Of a stretch of DNA of 64,000 bases, positions 24,659-33,585 are shown in pieces. The first letter of the stretch is position 1; every line of letters begins with the position of its first letter. The notes under the pieces are model-generated. The model searched no databases. It saw nothing but the letters and a program-made list of their open reading frames with translations, and was not told the origin of the DNA. Where the stretch lies: the NCBI GenBank assembly GCA_937890745.1, contig CALADH010000023.1, positions 14,181-78,180 of the forward strand, written 5' to 3'. The position numbers were made by a program, and so were the translations under genes. Origin of the DNA: Scybalocola_A sp900557175 (lineage in GTDB: Bacteria > Bacillota > Clostridia > Lachnospirales > Lachnospiraceae).

Positions 24659-25504
24659 TTATTTATGCTCAACAAGATACTGGTACACATCCCGCTTTGA
24701 AATGCCTCTGTCTGCCGCCACAGCCTTCATCGCTTCCTTATGTCCCATACCCTGATTTTCATAGAGCGCCATGTGTTCCTCAATGGACATGGCTTCCCAT
24801 GACCGACGCAAAGCCGCGTCAAGCTCATGCTGCGAAACACCTTCCAAAACAAGGACGTACTCACCCTTCGGCTCATTTTCTTTATAATAAGCGGCGGCCT
24901 CATCGACCGTCATCTGCCGCGCCGACTCATAGCGCTTTGTCAGCTCCTTGCACACAGTTATCCGACGTCCGGCCGCATATTTTTCCAAAAGTTCAAGCGT
25001 TTTTACAAGACGATGGGGCGCCTCGTAAAATATCGTTGTCCGCGTCTCTGTTTCCAGCCGTTTAAGAACAATTTCCTGTTCCTTTTTATCTGTCGGCAAA
25101 AAGCCTTCAAAACAAAACCGGCGTGTGGAAAGTCCCGACATCGTCAGCGCCGTAATACAGGCTGCCGGTCCCGGCACTGATGACACTTCAATGCCTGCTT
25201 CATAGCAGAACTTGACAAGCTCCTCGCCCGGATCGGAAATGCCAGGTGTCCCCGCATCGCTGACAAGTGCAATATTCACACCCTTTAAAAGCTCGCCCAC
25301 AAGATAATGCCCCTTGTCAATCTTATTAAACTCATGGTAGCTTGTCATCGGGGTCTTAATTTCAAAATGATTTAACAGCTTGATTGTGTGACGCGTATCC
25401 TCCGCCGCAATCAAATCCACATTTTTCAACGTATCGATAATCCTGAAGGTCATATCTTCTAAATTTCCAATCGGTGTCGCACACAAATATAATTTCCCGC
25501 TCAT
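24659..25504 (-). CDS. rsmI: 16S rRNA (cytidine1402-2'-O)-methyltransferase RsmI
   Basis: 281 residues of the tetrapyrrole-methylase fold, adding the 2'-O-methyl group to C1402 in the ribosomal P-site. Motifs are LYLCATPIGNLEDMTFR, AAEDTRHT, LVSDAGTPGISDPG, SVPGPAA and FEGFLPT, all diagnostic of RsmI. An AAAGGAA site precedes the ATG. It stands alone between spmA and tRNA-Leu. Confidence 0.95.
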   Translation of the reverse strand: MSGKLYLCATPIGNLEDMTFRIIDTLKNVDLIAAEDTRHTIKLLNHFEIKTPMTSYHEFNKIDKGHYLVGELLKGVNIALVSDAGTPGISDPGEELVKFCYEAGIEVSSVPGPAACITALTMSGLSTRRFCFEGFLPTDKKEQEIVLKRLETETRTTIFYEAPHRLVKTLELLEKYAAGRRITVCKELTKRYESARQMTVDEAAAYYKENEPKGEYVLVLEGVSQHELDAALRRSWEAMSIEEHMALYENQGMGHKEAMKAVAADRGISKRDVYQYLVEHK

Positions 25505-25568
25505 CTATTCCTTTGTACTCCTTGTATCGCAAAATTTTATTTATTGTTCAAAAAATTACAAAAAAAGC

Positions 25569-25597
25569 TTGCATAATGCTGCCAAATCTGATAAGAT
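25569..25597 (+). promoter_or_regulatory. Promoter of tRNA-Leu
   Basis: TTGCAT (25569-25574), 17 bp, TAAGAT (25592-25597). The start would lie within a few bases of the mature tRNA 5' end, giving almost no 5' leader for RNase P. Confidence 0.6.
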
Positions 25598-25605
25598 AAT
25601 CTCAT

Positions 25606-25688
25606 GCAGAAGTGGCGGAATGGCAGACGCGCTAGATTCAGGTTCTAGTGCTCGCAAGGGCGTGTGGGTTCAACTCCCATCTTCTGCA
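25606..25688 (+). tRNA. tRNA-Leu (anticodon CAG)
   Basis: Acceptor arms GCAGAAG (25606-25612) and CTTCTGC (25681-25687) pair, followed by discriminator A. The anticodon stem CTAGA/TCTAG holds the loop TTCAGGT, anticodon CAG, reading CUG. A variable arm (TGCTCGCAAGGGCG) of class II type and the T-loop GTTCAACTC are present. The 83 nt do not encode CCA. Confidence 0.95.
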
Positions 25689-25702
25689 TTATTTTTTTAT
25701 CC

Positions 25703-25753
25703 GCGTATTTATAAGGATCATCTTCGACGCCTTATAAATACGCTATTTTTTTA
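25703..25753. terminator. Terminator of tRNA-Leu, also facing ptsI
   Basis: GCGTATTTATAAGG (25703-25716) pairs perfectly with 25730-25743 and is followed by TATTTTTTTAT. A-runs on the left side allow it to terminate the leftward bgl-pts operon as well. Confidence 0.85.
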
Positions 25754-25826
25754 TCTTTTTTGAAACAATTTTATAATTATTGATTATAATTTAAAACTTG
25801 CTTTTTTACAATATTTTGTCACAAAT

Positions 25827-27467
25827 TCATTCGCTTTTTGAAAAAGCATACATTTCGCGTACAATCTTCCTCAGTTTCAATACCATTGCCGGAGCCACCG
25901 AAAGCTCATCGACGCCCATTCTTACAAAGGTTTCTGTCAATTCTGTATCTGCACCCAGCTCACCGCATATGCCAGCCCATTTTCCGGCTTTATGTGCGTT
26001 ATCGATCGTCATCTGTATCATCTTCAAAATGGCTTTATGATGCGGACGGTAAAACGCATCCAGATTTTCATTTTGACGGTCTACGGCAAGCGTATACTGT
26101 GTCAGATCATTTGTTCCGATGCTGAAAAAATCCACCAGTTCTGCAAGCTCATCACTGATCATGACTGCCGCCGGCGTCTCAATCATAATGCCCTGTTCAG
26201 GTATTCTGTATGGAATATTTTCCTGTTCCAGTTCCGCCTGTACTTCCGCGACAATTTCTTTAATCTGCATGACTTCTTCCACAGCAGTAATCATAGGATA
26301 CATGACGGAAAGATTTCCAAAGACGGCTGCGCGCAGCAATGCCCGAAGCTGTGTTTTAAAGATCTCAGGCTGGCTTAGGCAAATGCGGATTGCCCGGTAT
26401 CCCATCGCCGGATTTTCTTCATTTCCAAGATTAAAATAGGCCGCCTGCTTGTCTGCGCCAATATCCAAAGTCCTTATAATCACTTTCTTTTCCGCCATCA
26501 TCTGGGCAACCTGCTTATATGCCTGAAATTGTTCATCTTCTGTCGGAAAGTTCTCCTTTCCAAGATATAAAAATTCACTGCGGAATAATCCAATGCCTCC
26601 GGCATCATTTTCCAGAGCATATCCTACATCGCCAACGCTGCCTATATTGGCATAAATGTTAATTCTTTTTCCGTCTAAGGTTACATTTTCTTTGCCCTTT
26701 AATGTTTGCAATAACAGCGCTTTTTCCTGCTCTGCCTGAATTTTGTTTCTCGTTTTTTGCACCGTTTCTTCAGAAGGCTCCAAAATCAGCGCACCGCCAA
26801 ATCCATCCACAATCGCGCGTTCACCTGTATGAACTTCTTCCAGATTAACGGCAACGCCAATCAGGGCAGGAATATTCATCATTCTTGCAAGGATTGCCGT
26901 ATGTGAATTGGAGGAACCATGCACTGTGACGAAAGCAAGAATCTTCTCTTTATCCATTTGTACAGTTTCACTGGGTGTCAGATCGTCTGCAATAATAATA
27001 GACGGTTCTGAAAATGAAAAATCCAGCGCTGTATCCCCCGATAAATTTTGCACTAAACGGTTTGAAATATCCCGGACATCGGCAGCCCGCGCTTTCATGT
27101 AATCGTCGTTCATTCCTTCAAACATTGCCGAGAAATTGTCTCCTGTGACCGCTGCGGCGTACTCTGCATTGACCTGTTCTGTCCGGATCATATTATAAAT
27201 AGCTTCCAGATAGTCCTCGTCCTCCAGCATCATCTGATGCACCTCAAAAATTGCGGCGCTTGCTTCGCCCACTTCTTTGACTGCTTTATCATACAATGCC
27301 TGTAATTGCGCTCTGCTCTGGGACAATGCCGCTTCCAGCCGTGCGATTTCACAGTCAGCCTCCGCGATTTTCACTCTTTTCACCTGATGGTCTTTATTTT
27401 TCAAAACAACGACCGGGCCTTCTGCGATTCCCCTGTAAACGACTTTTCCAAATAATTTCTTCATCAT
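25827..27467 (-). CDS. ptsI: PTS enzyme I
   Basis: 546 residues. It takes phosphate from PEP and passes it to HPr. The phosphorylated His lies in VHGSSNSHTAILAR; the PEP-binding barrel shows GIGLFRSEFLYL, the IIRTLDIGADK strand, MYPMITAVEE, SIGTNDLTQYTLAVDRQN and the active-site Cys in WAGICGELGAD. The usual family motif is GG(R)TSH; here it reads SSNSH, a mild variation. Start at ATG 27467 (or 27464); the upstream GTG overlaps the only weak ribosome site. It is the last gene of bglP-bglA-ptsH-ptsI. Confidence 0.94.
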   Translation of the reverse strand: MMKKLFGKVVYRGIAEGPVVVLKNKDHQVKRVKIAEADCEIARLEAALSQSRAQLQALYDKAVKEVGEASAAIFEVHQMMLEDEDYLEAIYNMIRTEQVNAEYAAAVTGDNFSAMFEGMNDDYMKARAADVRDISNRLVQNLSGDTALDFSFSEPSIIIADDLTPSETVQMDKEKILAFVTVHGSSNSHTAILARMMNIPALIGVAVNLEEVHTGERAIVDGFGGALILEPSEETVQKTRNKIQAEQEKALLLQTLKGKENVTLDGKRINIYANIGSVGDVGYALENDAGGIGLFRSEFLYLGKENFPTEDEQFQAYKQVAQMMAEKKVIIRTLDIGADKQAAYFNLGNEENPAMGYRAIRICLSQPEIFKTQLRALLRAAVFGNLSVMYPMITAVEEVMQIKEIVAEVQAELEQENIPYRIPEQGIMIETPAAVMISDELAELVDFFSIGTNDLTQYTLAVDRQNENLDAFYRPHHKAILKMIQMTIDNAHKAGKWAGICGELGADTELTETFVRMGVDELSVAPAMVLKLRKIVREMYAFSKSE

Positions 27468-27516
27468 TTTTACGCTTCCCACTTTTCTTTTGTAAGTGAT
27501 TCTTTATAAGACTATT

Positions 27517-27774
27517 TTATAAATTGGCTTCAAAAAATGCTTTTACGGCATCAAAGGCTTCATCCTCATCTCCGCCTGAAATCTCTACCGTTACTGTCTG
27601 TCCGCACTTAACGCCTAAGCCCATCACTGCCATCAGTTTTGTAGCCTCTGCCCGCTTTCCTTCTTTTTCAAGAACAATCTTACTCTCATATTTTTTTGCT
27701 TCCTTGACTAACATGCCTGCCGGTCTTGCGTGGATACCGATTTCATCTTTAATAACATACTCAAACTTTTTCAT
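27517..27774 (-). CDS. ptsH: HPr phosphocarrier protein lacking Ser46
   Basis: 85 residues. H15 (GIHARPAG) is the site phosphorylated by enzyme I. The second conserved region reads ATKLMAVMGLGVKCG, so the position of the regulatory Ser46 is Lys46. HPr kinase therefore could not modify this copy there, and it is unlikely to act as the CcpA corepressor. It lies 50 bp before ptsI and 41 bp after the phospho-beta-glucosidase gene. Confidence 0.93.
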   Translation of the reverse strand: MKKFEYVIKDEIGIHARPAGMLVKEAKKYESKIVLEKEGKRAEATKLMAVMGLGVKCGQTVTVEISGGDEDEAFDAVKAFFEANL

Positions 27775-27814
27775 AATCTCTTTCTCCTGTTCATTGTCTT
27801 TTATTTAATATCTT

Positions 27815-29263
27815 TTATTTATTTTCTTCGTCCAGACAGTTTCCGTTTGTACGGATCACATTTTTGTACCAGTAAAATGATTTTTTTCGGTATCTTTCAA
27901 GCGTTCCTGTGCCGTCGTTATTCCGGTCTACATAAATAAAACCATACCGCTTTTCCATTTCTCCGGTTGTAAATGAAACACAGTCAATACAGCCCCAAGG
28001 TGTATAACCCATTAAATCAACGCCGTCCAAAAGCACTGCCTTTTTCATTTCTTCAATGTGCGCCTTCAAATAGGCGATTCTGTAATCATCATTAATATTT
28101 CCGTCAGCATCCATCTCATCAATGGCGCCAAAGCCGTTTTCTACAATAAAAAGAGGTTTTTGATATCTTTCGTAAAGAAGGTTTAAGGCATATCTCAGAC
28201 CGATTGGATCAATCTGCCAGCCCCAGTCACTTTTTTGTACATAAGGATTGCTGATACTGCCCGGAAATCCGTCTAAACCATTGCCCTCTGCAATATTGTT
28301 TGCTTTGACCGCATTTGTCATATAATAGCTCAGGCCAACGAAATCAACCTTGCCCTGACGTAATATTTCAGCGTCTTCCTTTTCCTGTTTAATGGAAAAG
28401 CCTTTGCGTTCCCATTCTCTTAAAATATAAGACGGATACTCGCCTCTTACATGGACATCGCCGAACAGATAACGATCATGCATCGCCAGTGCAGAATACA
28501 TCACATCCTCCGGATGGCAGGAATATGGATAAAGCGGCACGCAGGCAATCATACATCCAATCTGAAAATCTGGATTTATTTTATGTCCTTCTTTCACAAC
28601 GATAGCGCTGGCAACCAATTCATGATGAACGACCTGATACATACATTCTTCCGGGTTTTCATCTTCTGTAAAAATAACACCGGAACATGTATAGCCAAAC
28701 AAAGGATATTTATAATTTTTCTGATTATTGATTTCATTAAAAGTCATCCAGTATTTGACTTTATCCTTATACCGTTCCATCACAGTAAGCGCATATTTTA
28801 CAAAGAAATCAATCAGTTTTCGATTTTTCCATCCGCCATATTTTTTGACAAGATAGTAAGGCATTTCAAAATGAGATAACGTCACAACCGGCTGGATGCC
28901 ATATTTTAACAATTCATCAAATAAATCGTCATAAAATTGAAGCCCTGCTTCATTCGGTGTTTCTTCATCCCCTTTCGGGAAGATTCTTGTCCATGCGATA
29001 GAAGTACGAAAACATTTGAATCCCATTTCCGCAAATAATTGAATATCTTCTTTATATCTGTGATAAAAATCAACGGCATCATGGTTTGGATAATAATATC
29101 CATCTTGGATCCCGTCTGTGATGACACGATCTACGCCATGGGAACCGGCCGTCAGAACATCAACAACACTGACGCCTTTTCCGCCTTCGTTCCATCCGCC
29201 TTCAACCTGATGGGTGGCAACAGCGCCGCCCCAAAGAAATGTATCCGGTAATTTATACTCCAT
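27815..29263 (-). CDS. bglA: 6-phospho-beta-glucosidase, GH1
   Basis: A glycoside hydrolase family 1 enzyme of 482 residues that splits 6-phospho-beta-glucosides (cellobiose, arbutin or salicin phosphates) inside the cell. The N-terminal FLWGGAVATHQVEGGWNEGG, acid/base Glu in TFNEIN and nucleophile Glu in FIVENGFGA are present; the EKRYGFIYVD segment carries the Lys and Tyr that bind the 6-phosphate in this subfamily. GGAGG precedes the ATG two bases after the bglP stop, indicating tight coupling with the transporter. Confidence 0.94.
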   Translation of the reverse strand: MEYKLPDTFLWGGAVATHQVEGGWNEGGKGVSVVDVLTAGSHGVDRVITDGIQDGYYYPNHDAVDFYHRYKEDIQLFAEMGFKCFRTSIAWTRIFPKGDEETPNEAGLQFYDDLFDELLKYGIQPVVTLSHFEMPYYLVKKYGGWKNRKLIDFFVKYALTVMERYKDKVKYWMTFNEINNQKNYKYPLFGYTCSGVIFTEDENPEECMYQVVHHELVASAIVVKEGHKINPDFQIGCMIACVPLYPYSCHPEDVMYSALAMHDRYLFGDVHVRGEYPSYILREWERKGFSIKQEKEDAEILRQGKVDFVGLSYYMTNAVKANNIAEGNGLDGFPGSISNPYVQKSDWGWQIDPIGLRYALNLLYERYQKPLFIVENGFGAIDEMDADGNINDDYRIAYLKAHIEEMKKAVLLDGVDLMGYTPWGCIDCVSFTTGEMEKRYGFIYVDRNNDGTGTLERYRKKSFYWYKNVIRTNGNCLDEENK

Positions 29264-29265
29264 AT

Positions 29266-31146
29266 TTATTCCTCCTGACTATTTCTGACAACCATCATCT
29301 GTTCCATTGCATTTTTTTCACAATGCGCGCAAACATCAAGGTGCGCCTGTTCTTCCATTTCTGTCACAATACAGATAACGGTTGGATCATAGCCTTTTTC
29401 TTTCAGTAACGTCTGATCAAAGGAAACGAGAAGATCTCCTTTTTTTACACAATCACCCTGCTTTACCTTAGGGCTGAAGCCTTCACCATTCAGCTCGACA
29501 GTATCAATGCCGATATGGATCAGAAGGGAAACATCATTTGCTGCAAGACCTATGGCATGACCTGTCGGAAAAAGCGCTTCAATCGTTCCGTCAAACGGGG
29601 CATAGACATTTCCGTCCTGAGGAATAATTCCGACACCATCGCCCATCTCTTTTGAGGCAAACACTTCATCCTTAACTTCTGATACCGGAACGACCGTTCC
29701 TTTGACCGGGCAGGCAATTTCAAAATCATTTGATGCCGCACTGTCTTTATTTTCTTCAATTTTTTCTGCCGGCTGACTTTCGGCAGCTGTCGTATCTGTA
29801 TTTTCAAATTTAGTCAGGCATGTAAAGACGATACCAAGCACAAAAGCAATCGCAATAGAAATAAGGAAACCAATAAACTGTGTCATATGTCCGGCTTTAA
29901 AATAAGCAGGCATTGTTGCAATTCCGGGCATGTTGTATCCCCATGAAACTGCGTTGAACGCACCGCCGACGGCACCGCCGATGGCACCTGCAATACAGCC
30001 GCAGATCATAGGTTTCTTTAAACGAAGGTTAACACCGTAAATCGCCGGCTCCGTAATACCAAACAAACCTGTAATTGCAGCTGAAAGGGAAACACCTTTC
30101 ATATCCTTGTCTTTTGTTTTTAAGAATACACCAAAAGCCGCACCGGCCTGAGAAAAGACGGCAGATGCCTGAAGTCCGGTAAACGTATCATAGCCAAGCG
30201 ACGCATAATTTCCAACCGTTACCGGCGTAATGCCCCAATGAACACCAAAAATAACGAGCACTTCCCAAAGTCCGCCGACAATAATACCGGCAACAATAGG
30301 ACTCAGTCCATATAAGTAATTGTAAACGTCACCAATCGCACCGCCGATCGTATTTCCGACAGGACCGAATGCCAGAAGTGTCAGAGGCACCATTATTGTA
30401 ATTGTAAACATCGGTGAAAACAAATTTCTCACCACAATCGGAAGATATTTGTCAAAAAATTTCTGCACATAGGAAGCAATCCAAATTGAAAGAATAATCG
30501 GAATAACCGAAGATGTATAACTTAACAGCTGGACTTTCATTCCGAGAAAATAAACCGGTTCTCCGGCAGCTACCATATTGATGTAATCAGGACATACTAA
30601 TGCACATGCAATAACGACTGCAACGAATGTATTGACATTGAATTTTTTGGATGCAGTAATTGAAATCAGTACCGGCAAAAACGTAAATGCCGTCCATGAA
30701 GTAAAGTTTAAAATCTGATATGTACCGCCCGTTGTATCAATCATATCAAGCGCTACTAAAATACCAAGAATACCTTGCAAAATACCACATGCGGCAAGGG
30801 TATATAAAAATGGTGCGAATATACTGGAAATAATATCAATGATGCGATTAAACACGCCGATTTTCTGGCGCGGTGCATCATCCTGAGTTTCATCCACAGT
30901 AATCAGCTCCGTCACAAAATTGAAGGCATCTTTCACATGGTTGCCAATAACAACCTGATATTGTCCCCCGGCTTGTACGGTTGTGATCACTCCGGGTATT
31001 TTTGTCACCTTGGAAGAATCTACGATCGACTCATCCTTTAAAATAAAACGTAATCTCGTTGCACAATGCGTTACCTTTGTAATGTTTGCATCGCCACCTA
31101 ATTCTTTTACAAGTTCTCTTGCGGTAATCCGATAATCTATCGCCAT
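29266..31146 (-). CDS. bglP: Beta-glucoside PTS permease EIIBCA
   Basis: 626 residues in the order IIB (about 1-90, phospho-Cys in THCATRLRF), IIC (about 105-460, ten or so helices, with GVHWGITPVTVGNYASLGY and GLFGITEPAIYGVNLR) and IIA (about 490-620, LLIHIGIDTVELNG with the phospho-His). It imports and phosphorylates aryl- or beta-linked glucosides. Start: the second ATG (31146) lies eight bases after AAAGGAG, while the first is too close. No BglG-type antiterminator or ribonucleic antiterminator is evident; an RpiR-type regulator precedes it instead. Confidence 0.93.
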   Translation of the reverse strand: MAIDYRITARELVKELGGDANITKVTHCATRLRFILKDESIVDSSKVTKIPGVITTVQAGGQYQVVIGNHVKDAFNFVTELITVDETQDDAPRQKIGVFNRIIDIISSIFAPFLYTLAACGILQGILGILVALDMIDTTGGTYQILNFTSWTAFTFLPVLISITASKKFNVNTFVAVVIACALVCPDYINMVAAGEPVYFLGMKVQLLSYTSSVIPIILSIWIASYVQKFFDKYLPIVVRNLFSPMFTITIMVPLTLLAFGPVGNTIGGAIGDVYNYLYGLSPIVAGIIVGGLWEVLVIFGVHWGITPVTVGNYASLGYDTFTGLQASAVFSQAGAAFGVFLKTKDKDMKGVSLSAAITGLFGITEPAIYGVNLRLKKPMICGCIAGAIGGAVGGAFNAVSWGYNMPGIATMPAYFKAGHMTQFIGFLISIAIAFVLGIVFTCLTKFENTDTTAAESQPAEKIEENKDSAASNDFEIACPVKGTVVPVSEVKDEVFASKEMGDGVGIIPQDGNVYAPFDGTIEALFPTGHAIGLAANDVSLLIHIGIDTVELNGEGFSPKVKQGDCVKKGDLLVSFDQTLLKEKGYDPTVICIVTEMEEQAHLDVCAHCEKNAMEQMMVVRNSQEE

Positions 31147-31193
31147 AATCATTGCTCCTTTCGCTTTCTAGCACCGGTTGCTATCTGATTCTA

Positions 31194-31281
31194 ATTATAT
31201 CTTATCTTTAAAAAAATGCTATAGATTTGGAGCTTTCAGGCATATGTGCATACGATAGAAAATTGTTTCAGACTTGAAACA
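31194..31281 (-). promoter_or_regulatory. bglP control region with candidate regulator operator
   Basis: TGTTTCA (31264-31270), four bases, TGAAACA (31275-31281) form a palindrome between the regulator gene and bglP. A TATAAT lies at 31194-31199 on the minus strand, with no good -35. The palindrome is a plausible site for the RpiR-type regulator (inference). Confidence 0.45.
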
Positions 31282-31306
31282 GGGTGTATTTTATCAGATT
31301 CATCTT

Positions 31307-32031
31307 TTAATAGATCCGTCTTCCAAGCGTTTCCAGTAAATATATCACCGGAACCTGTGTCGTAATATTATACTCATTTTGAACAAGACGTCTGCTAATA
31401 TAATAGGTCAGATGAAGATCCGATATTTTTGCCAGCGTACATGCTTCTTTATTCGTAATACTCAGCAATTTGCAATTATGCTGCCGAAAACGCTCGGCTT
31501 GTTTAATCACCTGTTCTGTTTCACCGGATTCTGATAAGGCAATGACAAGTGCCGATTCCATGTCATGTCCGATAGGGTAATAAGGATCTTCAATATACTG
31601 GCTGAATTTTCCGAGATTTGAAAAATAGCGCGCGCCGTATTTGCCGAGAATACCGGATGTACCAATGCCGATAAATATCAGCTGCTTTGCAACGGCAATC
31701 GCTTCTGCAGTTTTTTGAAGCAGCAGCTCGTATTCCGACGAAGTCACCATATGGAAAAAGCGCATAATTTCATCAATGCCGTCATCATTGTGTTTTACAT
31801 TGTTTTGAACCTTTTCTTCTTTGAGGTAAATTTTAAGCTGTGCCTTAAATTCAGCATATCCATCACAGCCATTTTTTTGCAAAATCGGACAATCGTTGAT
31901 GTGGATACATGCACGGCATCTGCCAATTCACGGATCGTCATATATTTGACTTCGTTTTTATGGCTCAATACATATTTATAAACAATTAATTCTAAATCGT
32001 TGAATGATTGGACTGTTTCGTAATTAAACAT
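31307..32031 (-). pseudogene. RpiR-family regulator interrupted by a frameshift
   Basis: The N-terminal part from 32031 (MFNYETVQSFNDLELIVYKY, then helix-turn-helix TIRELADAVHVSTSTIVRFCKK) and the SIS domain (FIGIGTSGILGKYGARYF, LSESGETEQVIKQ, ending LLETLGRRIY) are in different frames. The break is at a run of seven A (minus strand; T-run 31872-31878 on plus). Eight A, or a -1 slip on the run, would give FCKKNGCDGYAEFK, the usual RpiR junction, and a protein of about 241 residues. So this is a recent pseudogene, a sequencing error, or a gene expressed through slippage. AAAGGG precedes the ATG and a strong promoter lies upstream. It would control the bglP operon. Confidence 0.75.
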
Positions 32032-32098
32032 TGATTCATCCCTTTCCTTCCGGGTGGTGCAAGTGGCAAAAATATTGGCAAGTAGCTTGTTTTCATTT

Positions 32099-32127
32099 AC
32101 TATACCTGTAATGCCGCCATGTGTCAA
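32099..32127 (-). promoter_or_regulatory. Promoter of the RpiR-type gene
   Basis: Minus strand: TTGACA (32122-32127), 17 bp, TATAGT (32099-32104). A near-consensus promoter in front of a frameshifted gene. Confidence 0.65.
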
Positions 32128-32289
32128 GAAGTCCTTGAATGCCTGATAATTCTCTTTAACTTTATGAATATTTCATGAATATTACGGTTTTTTTCAATTT
32201 CTTCTTTATTAATTTCCGATTATGGACTATTATATGTTAGAGTCGGTACAATTACTTTTGGATAAAACTTTTTTGAAAGGAAACAAATC

Positions 32290-33585
32290 ATGAAATCTGA
32301 ATATAAACTTATCGAAAATCTTTCTAAAGCGCAGTTTAACGGTTTTGCCAAGAGTCCCGCCGTAAAGTCTCACTTTCTTGGCTCTTATGAATGGGGCGAA
32401 GTCACAAATAAAACCGGAAGCTGGAAGCCTTATTATATTGGCGTTGCTAAAAATGATACACTCATAGCGACGGCGCTGCTGCTGCAAAAACCGCTGCTGC
32501 TCGGCTATTCCTATTTTTATATCCCGCGCGGCTTTTCAATGGATTACCATAACATTGAAGATGTTAAAGCCGTCACGCGCTGCATTCACAAATTCTGCAA
32601 AAAGCACCGCGCGATTTACTTTAAAATTGACCCTGACATTAAGCTGCATACCATTGATATTGACGGCAATGTCATTGACGGTGAAGATAACACCGCACTT
32701 TCAGAGGCTCTCAGGGCAATAGGCTATAACCAAAAACCGCTCAATTACTTTTTTGAAAATGAGCAGCCCCGCTTTACATTCAGAATACCTCTGACAAATA
32801 CTCTCGAAGCTATTGAAGCAGGCTACAGCCGCACAACAAAGGCGAGAATTAAGCACGCCCGCAATAACGGTGTTGAAGTGACCATCGGCACAAAGGACGA
32901 TATTAAGGAATTTTGCAGATTGATGGCGATGACAGAAAAGCGTCAGGACTTTTTCTCCCACGACAAAGATTATTATGAATCTTTTTATGATATTTTTTCC
33001 GAAAATGATATGGTCACACTCTATCTCGGAAAAATCAATATTCCAAAGCTGATTGATAATCTTACCGCCGACCAAAAAAAGCTTGAAGATGAGCTTGATT
33101 CATTAAAAGATGCCACAAGCAAAAAGGCAGTCAACCGCTGCAAGGAAATCCATAAAAAAATGGATGCCCTCAAAAAGCAGCTCGACGGACTTTCAGACAA
33201 ACCGAAGACAGAGGTTATTGTATCTGCTTATCTGACAGTGAATTACGATGATAAGGCGTGGGCGCTTTATGCCGCCAATGATATGGATTACGGCAAATTT
33301 TACGCCAACTACGCCGTCTATGAGCGCCAGATCCGCGATGCTAAAGAAAAACAGCTGAAAGTATTTGACGTTTTCGGAACAATCGGAAAAACCGACAGTG
33401 ACAGCCGTCTTTCGGGCCTCTACGAATTTAAAAAGAAATGGGGCGGCGAATTTACAGAATTTATCGGTGAATATGATTACATAGAAAATAAAGTGATGTA
33501 CTGGTTTTATAAAACATTCATTCCGTTTTATCATAAATTAGTCAACAGAAAGCTTAGAAAGAAGGTACAGGAATATGAAGGATAA
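32290..33585 (+). CDS. FemX/FemAB-type aminoacyltransferase
   Basis: 431 residues of the Fem (GNAT-fold) family that add amino acids from aminoacyl-tRNA to the peptidoglycan stem peptide. Visible are SHFLGSYEWGEV, the GYSYFYIPRGFSMDY strand, YFKIDPDI, GYSRTTKARIKHARNNGVEV and the long helical coiled-coil arm at about residues 245-305 (charged DQKKLEDELDSLKD-like) that Fem proteins insert between their GNAT domains, then LYAANDMDYGKFYANYAVYE. AAAGGA precedes the ATG. It overlaps the ATP-grasp gene by 11 bases. Confidence 0.85.
   Translation: MKSEYKLIENLSKAQFNGFAKSPAVKSHFLGSYEWGEVTNKTGSWKPYYIGVAKNDTLIATALLLQKPLLLGYSYFYIPRGFSMDYHNIEDVKAVTRCIHKFCKKHRAIYFKIDPDIKLHTIDIDGNVIDGEDNTALSEALRAIGYNQKPLNYFFENEQPRFTFRIPLTNTLEAIEAGYSRTTKARIKHARNNGVEVTIGTKDDIKEFCRLMAMTEKRQDFFSHDKDYYESFYDIFSENDMVTLYLGKINIPKLIDNLTADQKKLEDELDSLKDATSKKAVNRCKEIHKKMDALKKQLDGLSDKPKTEVIVSAYLTVNYDDKAWALYAANDMDYGKFYANYAVYERQIRDAKEKQLKVFDVFGTIGKTDSDSRLSGLYEFKKKWGGEFTEFIGEYDYIENKVMYWFYKTFIPFYHKLVNRKLRKKVQEYEG

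Noticed and set aside
29266..31300. Ribonucleic antiterminator/BglG-type control of bglP.
   Set aside because: No antiterminator gene and no RAT-plus-terminator pair could be seen; an RpiR-type gene is adjacent instead.
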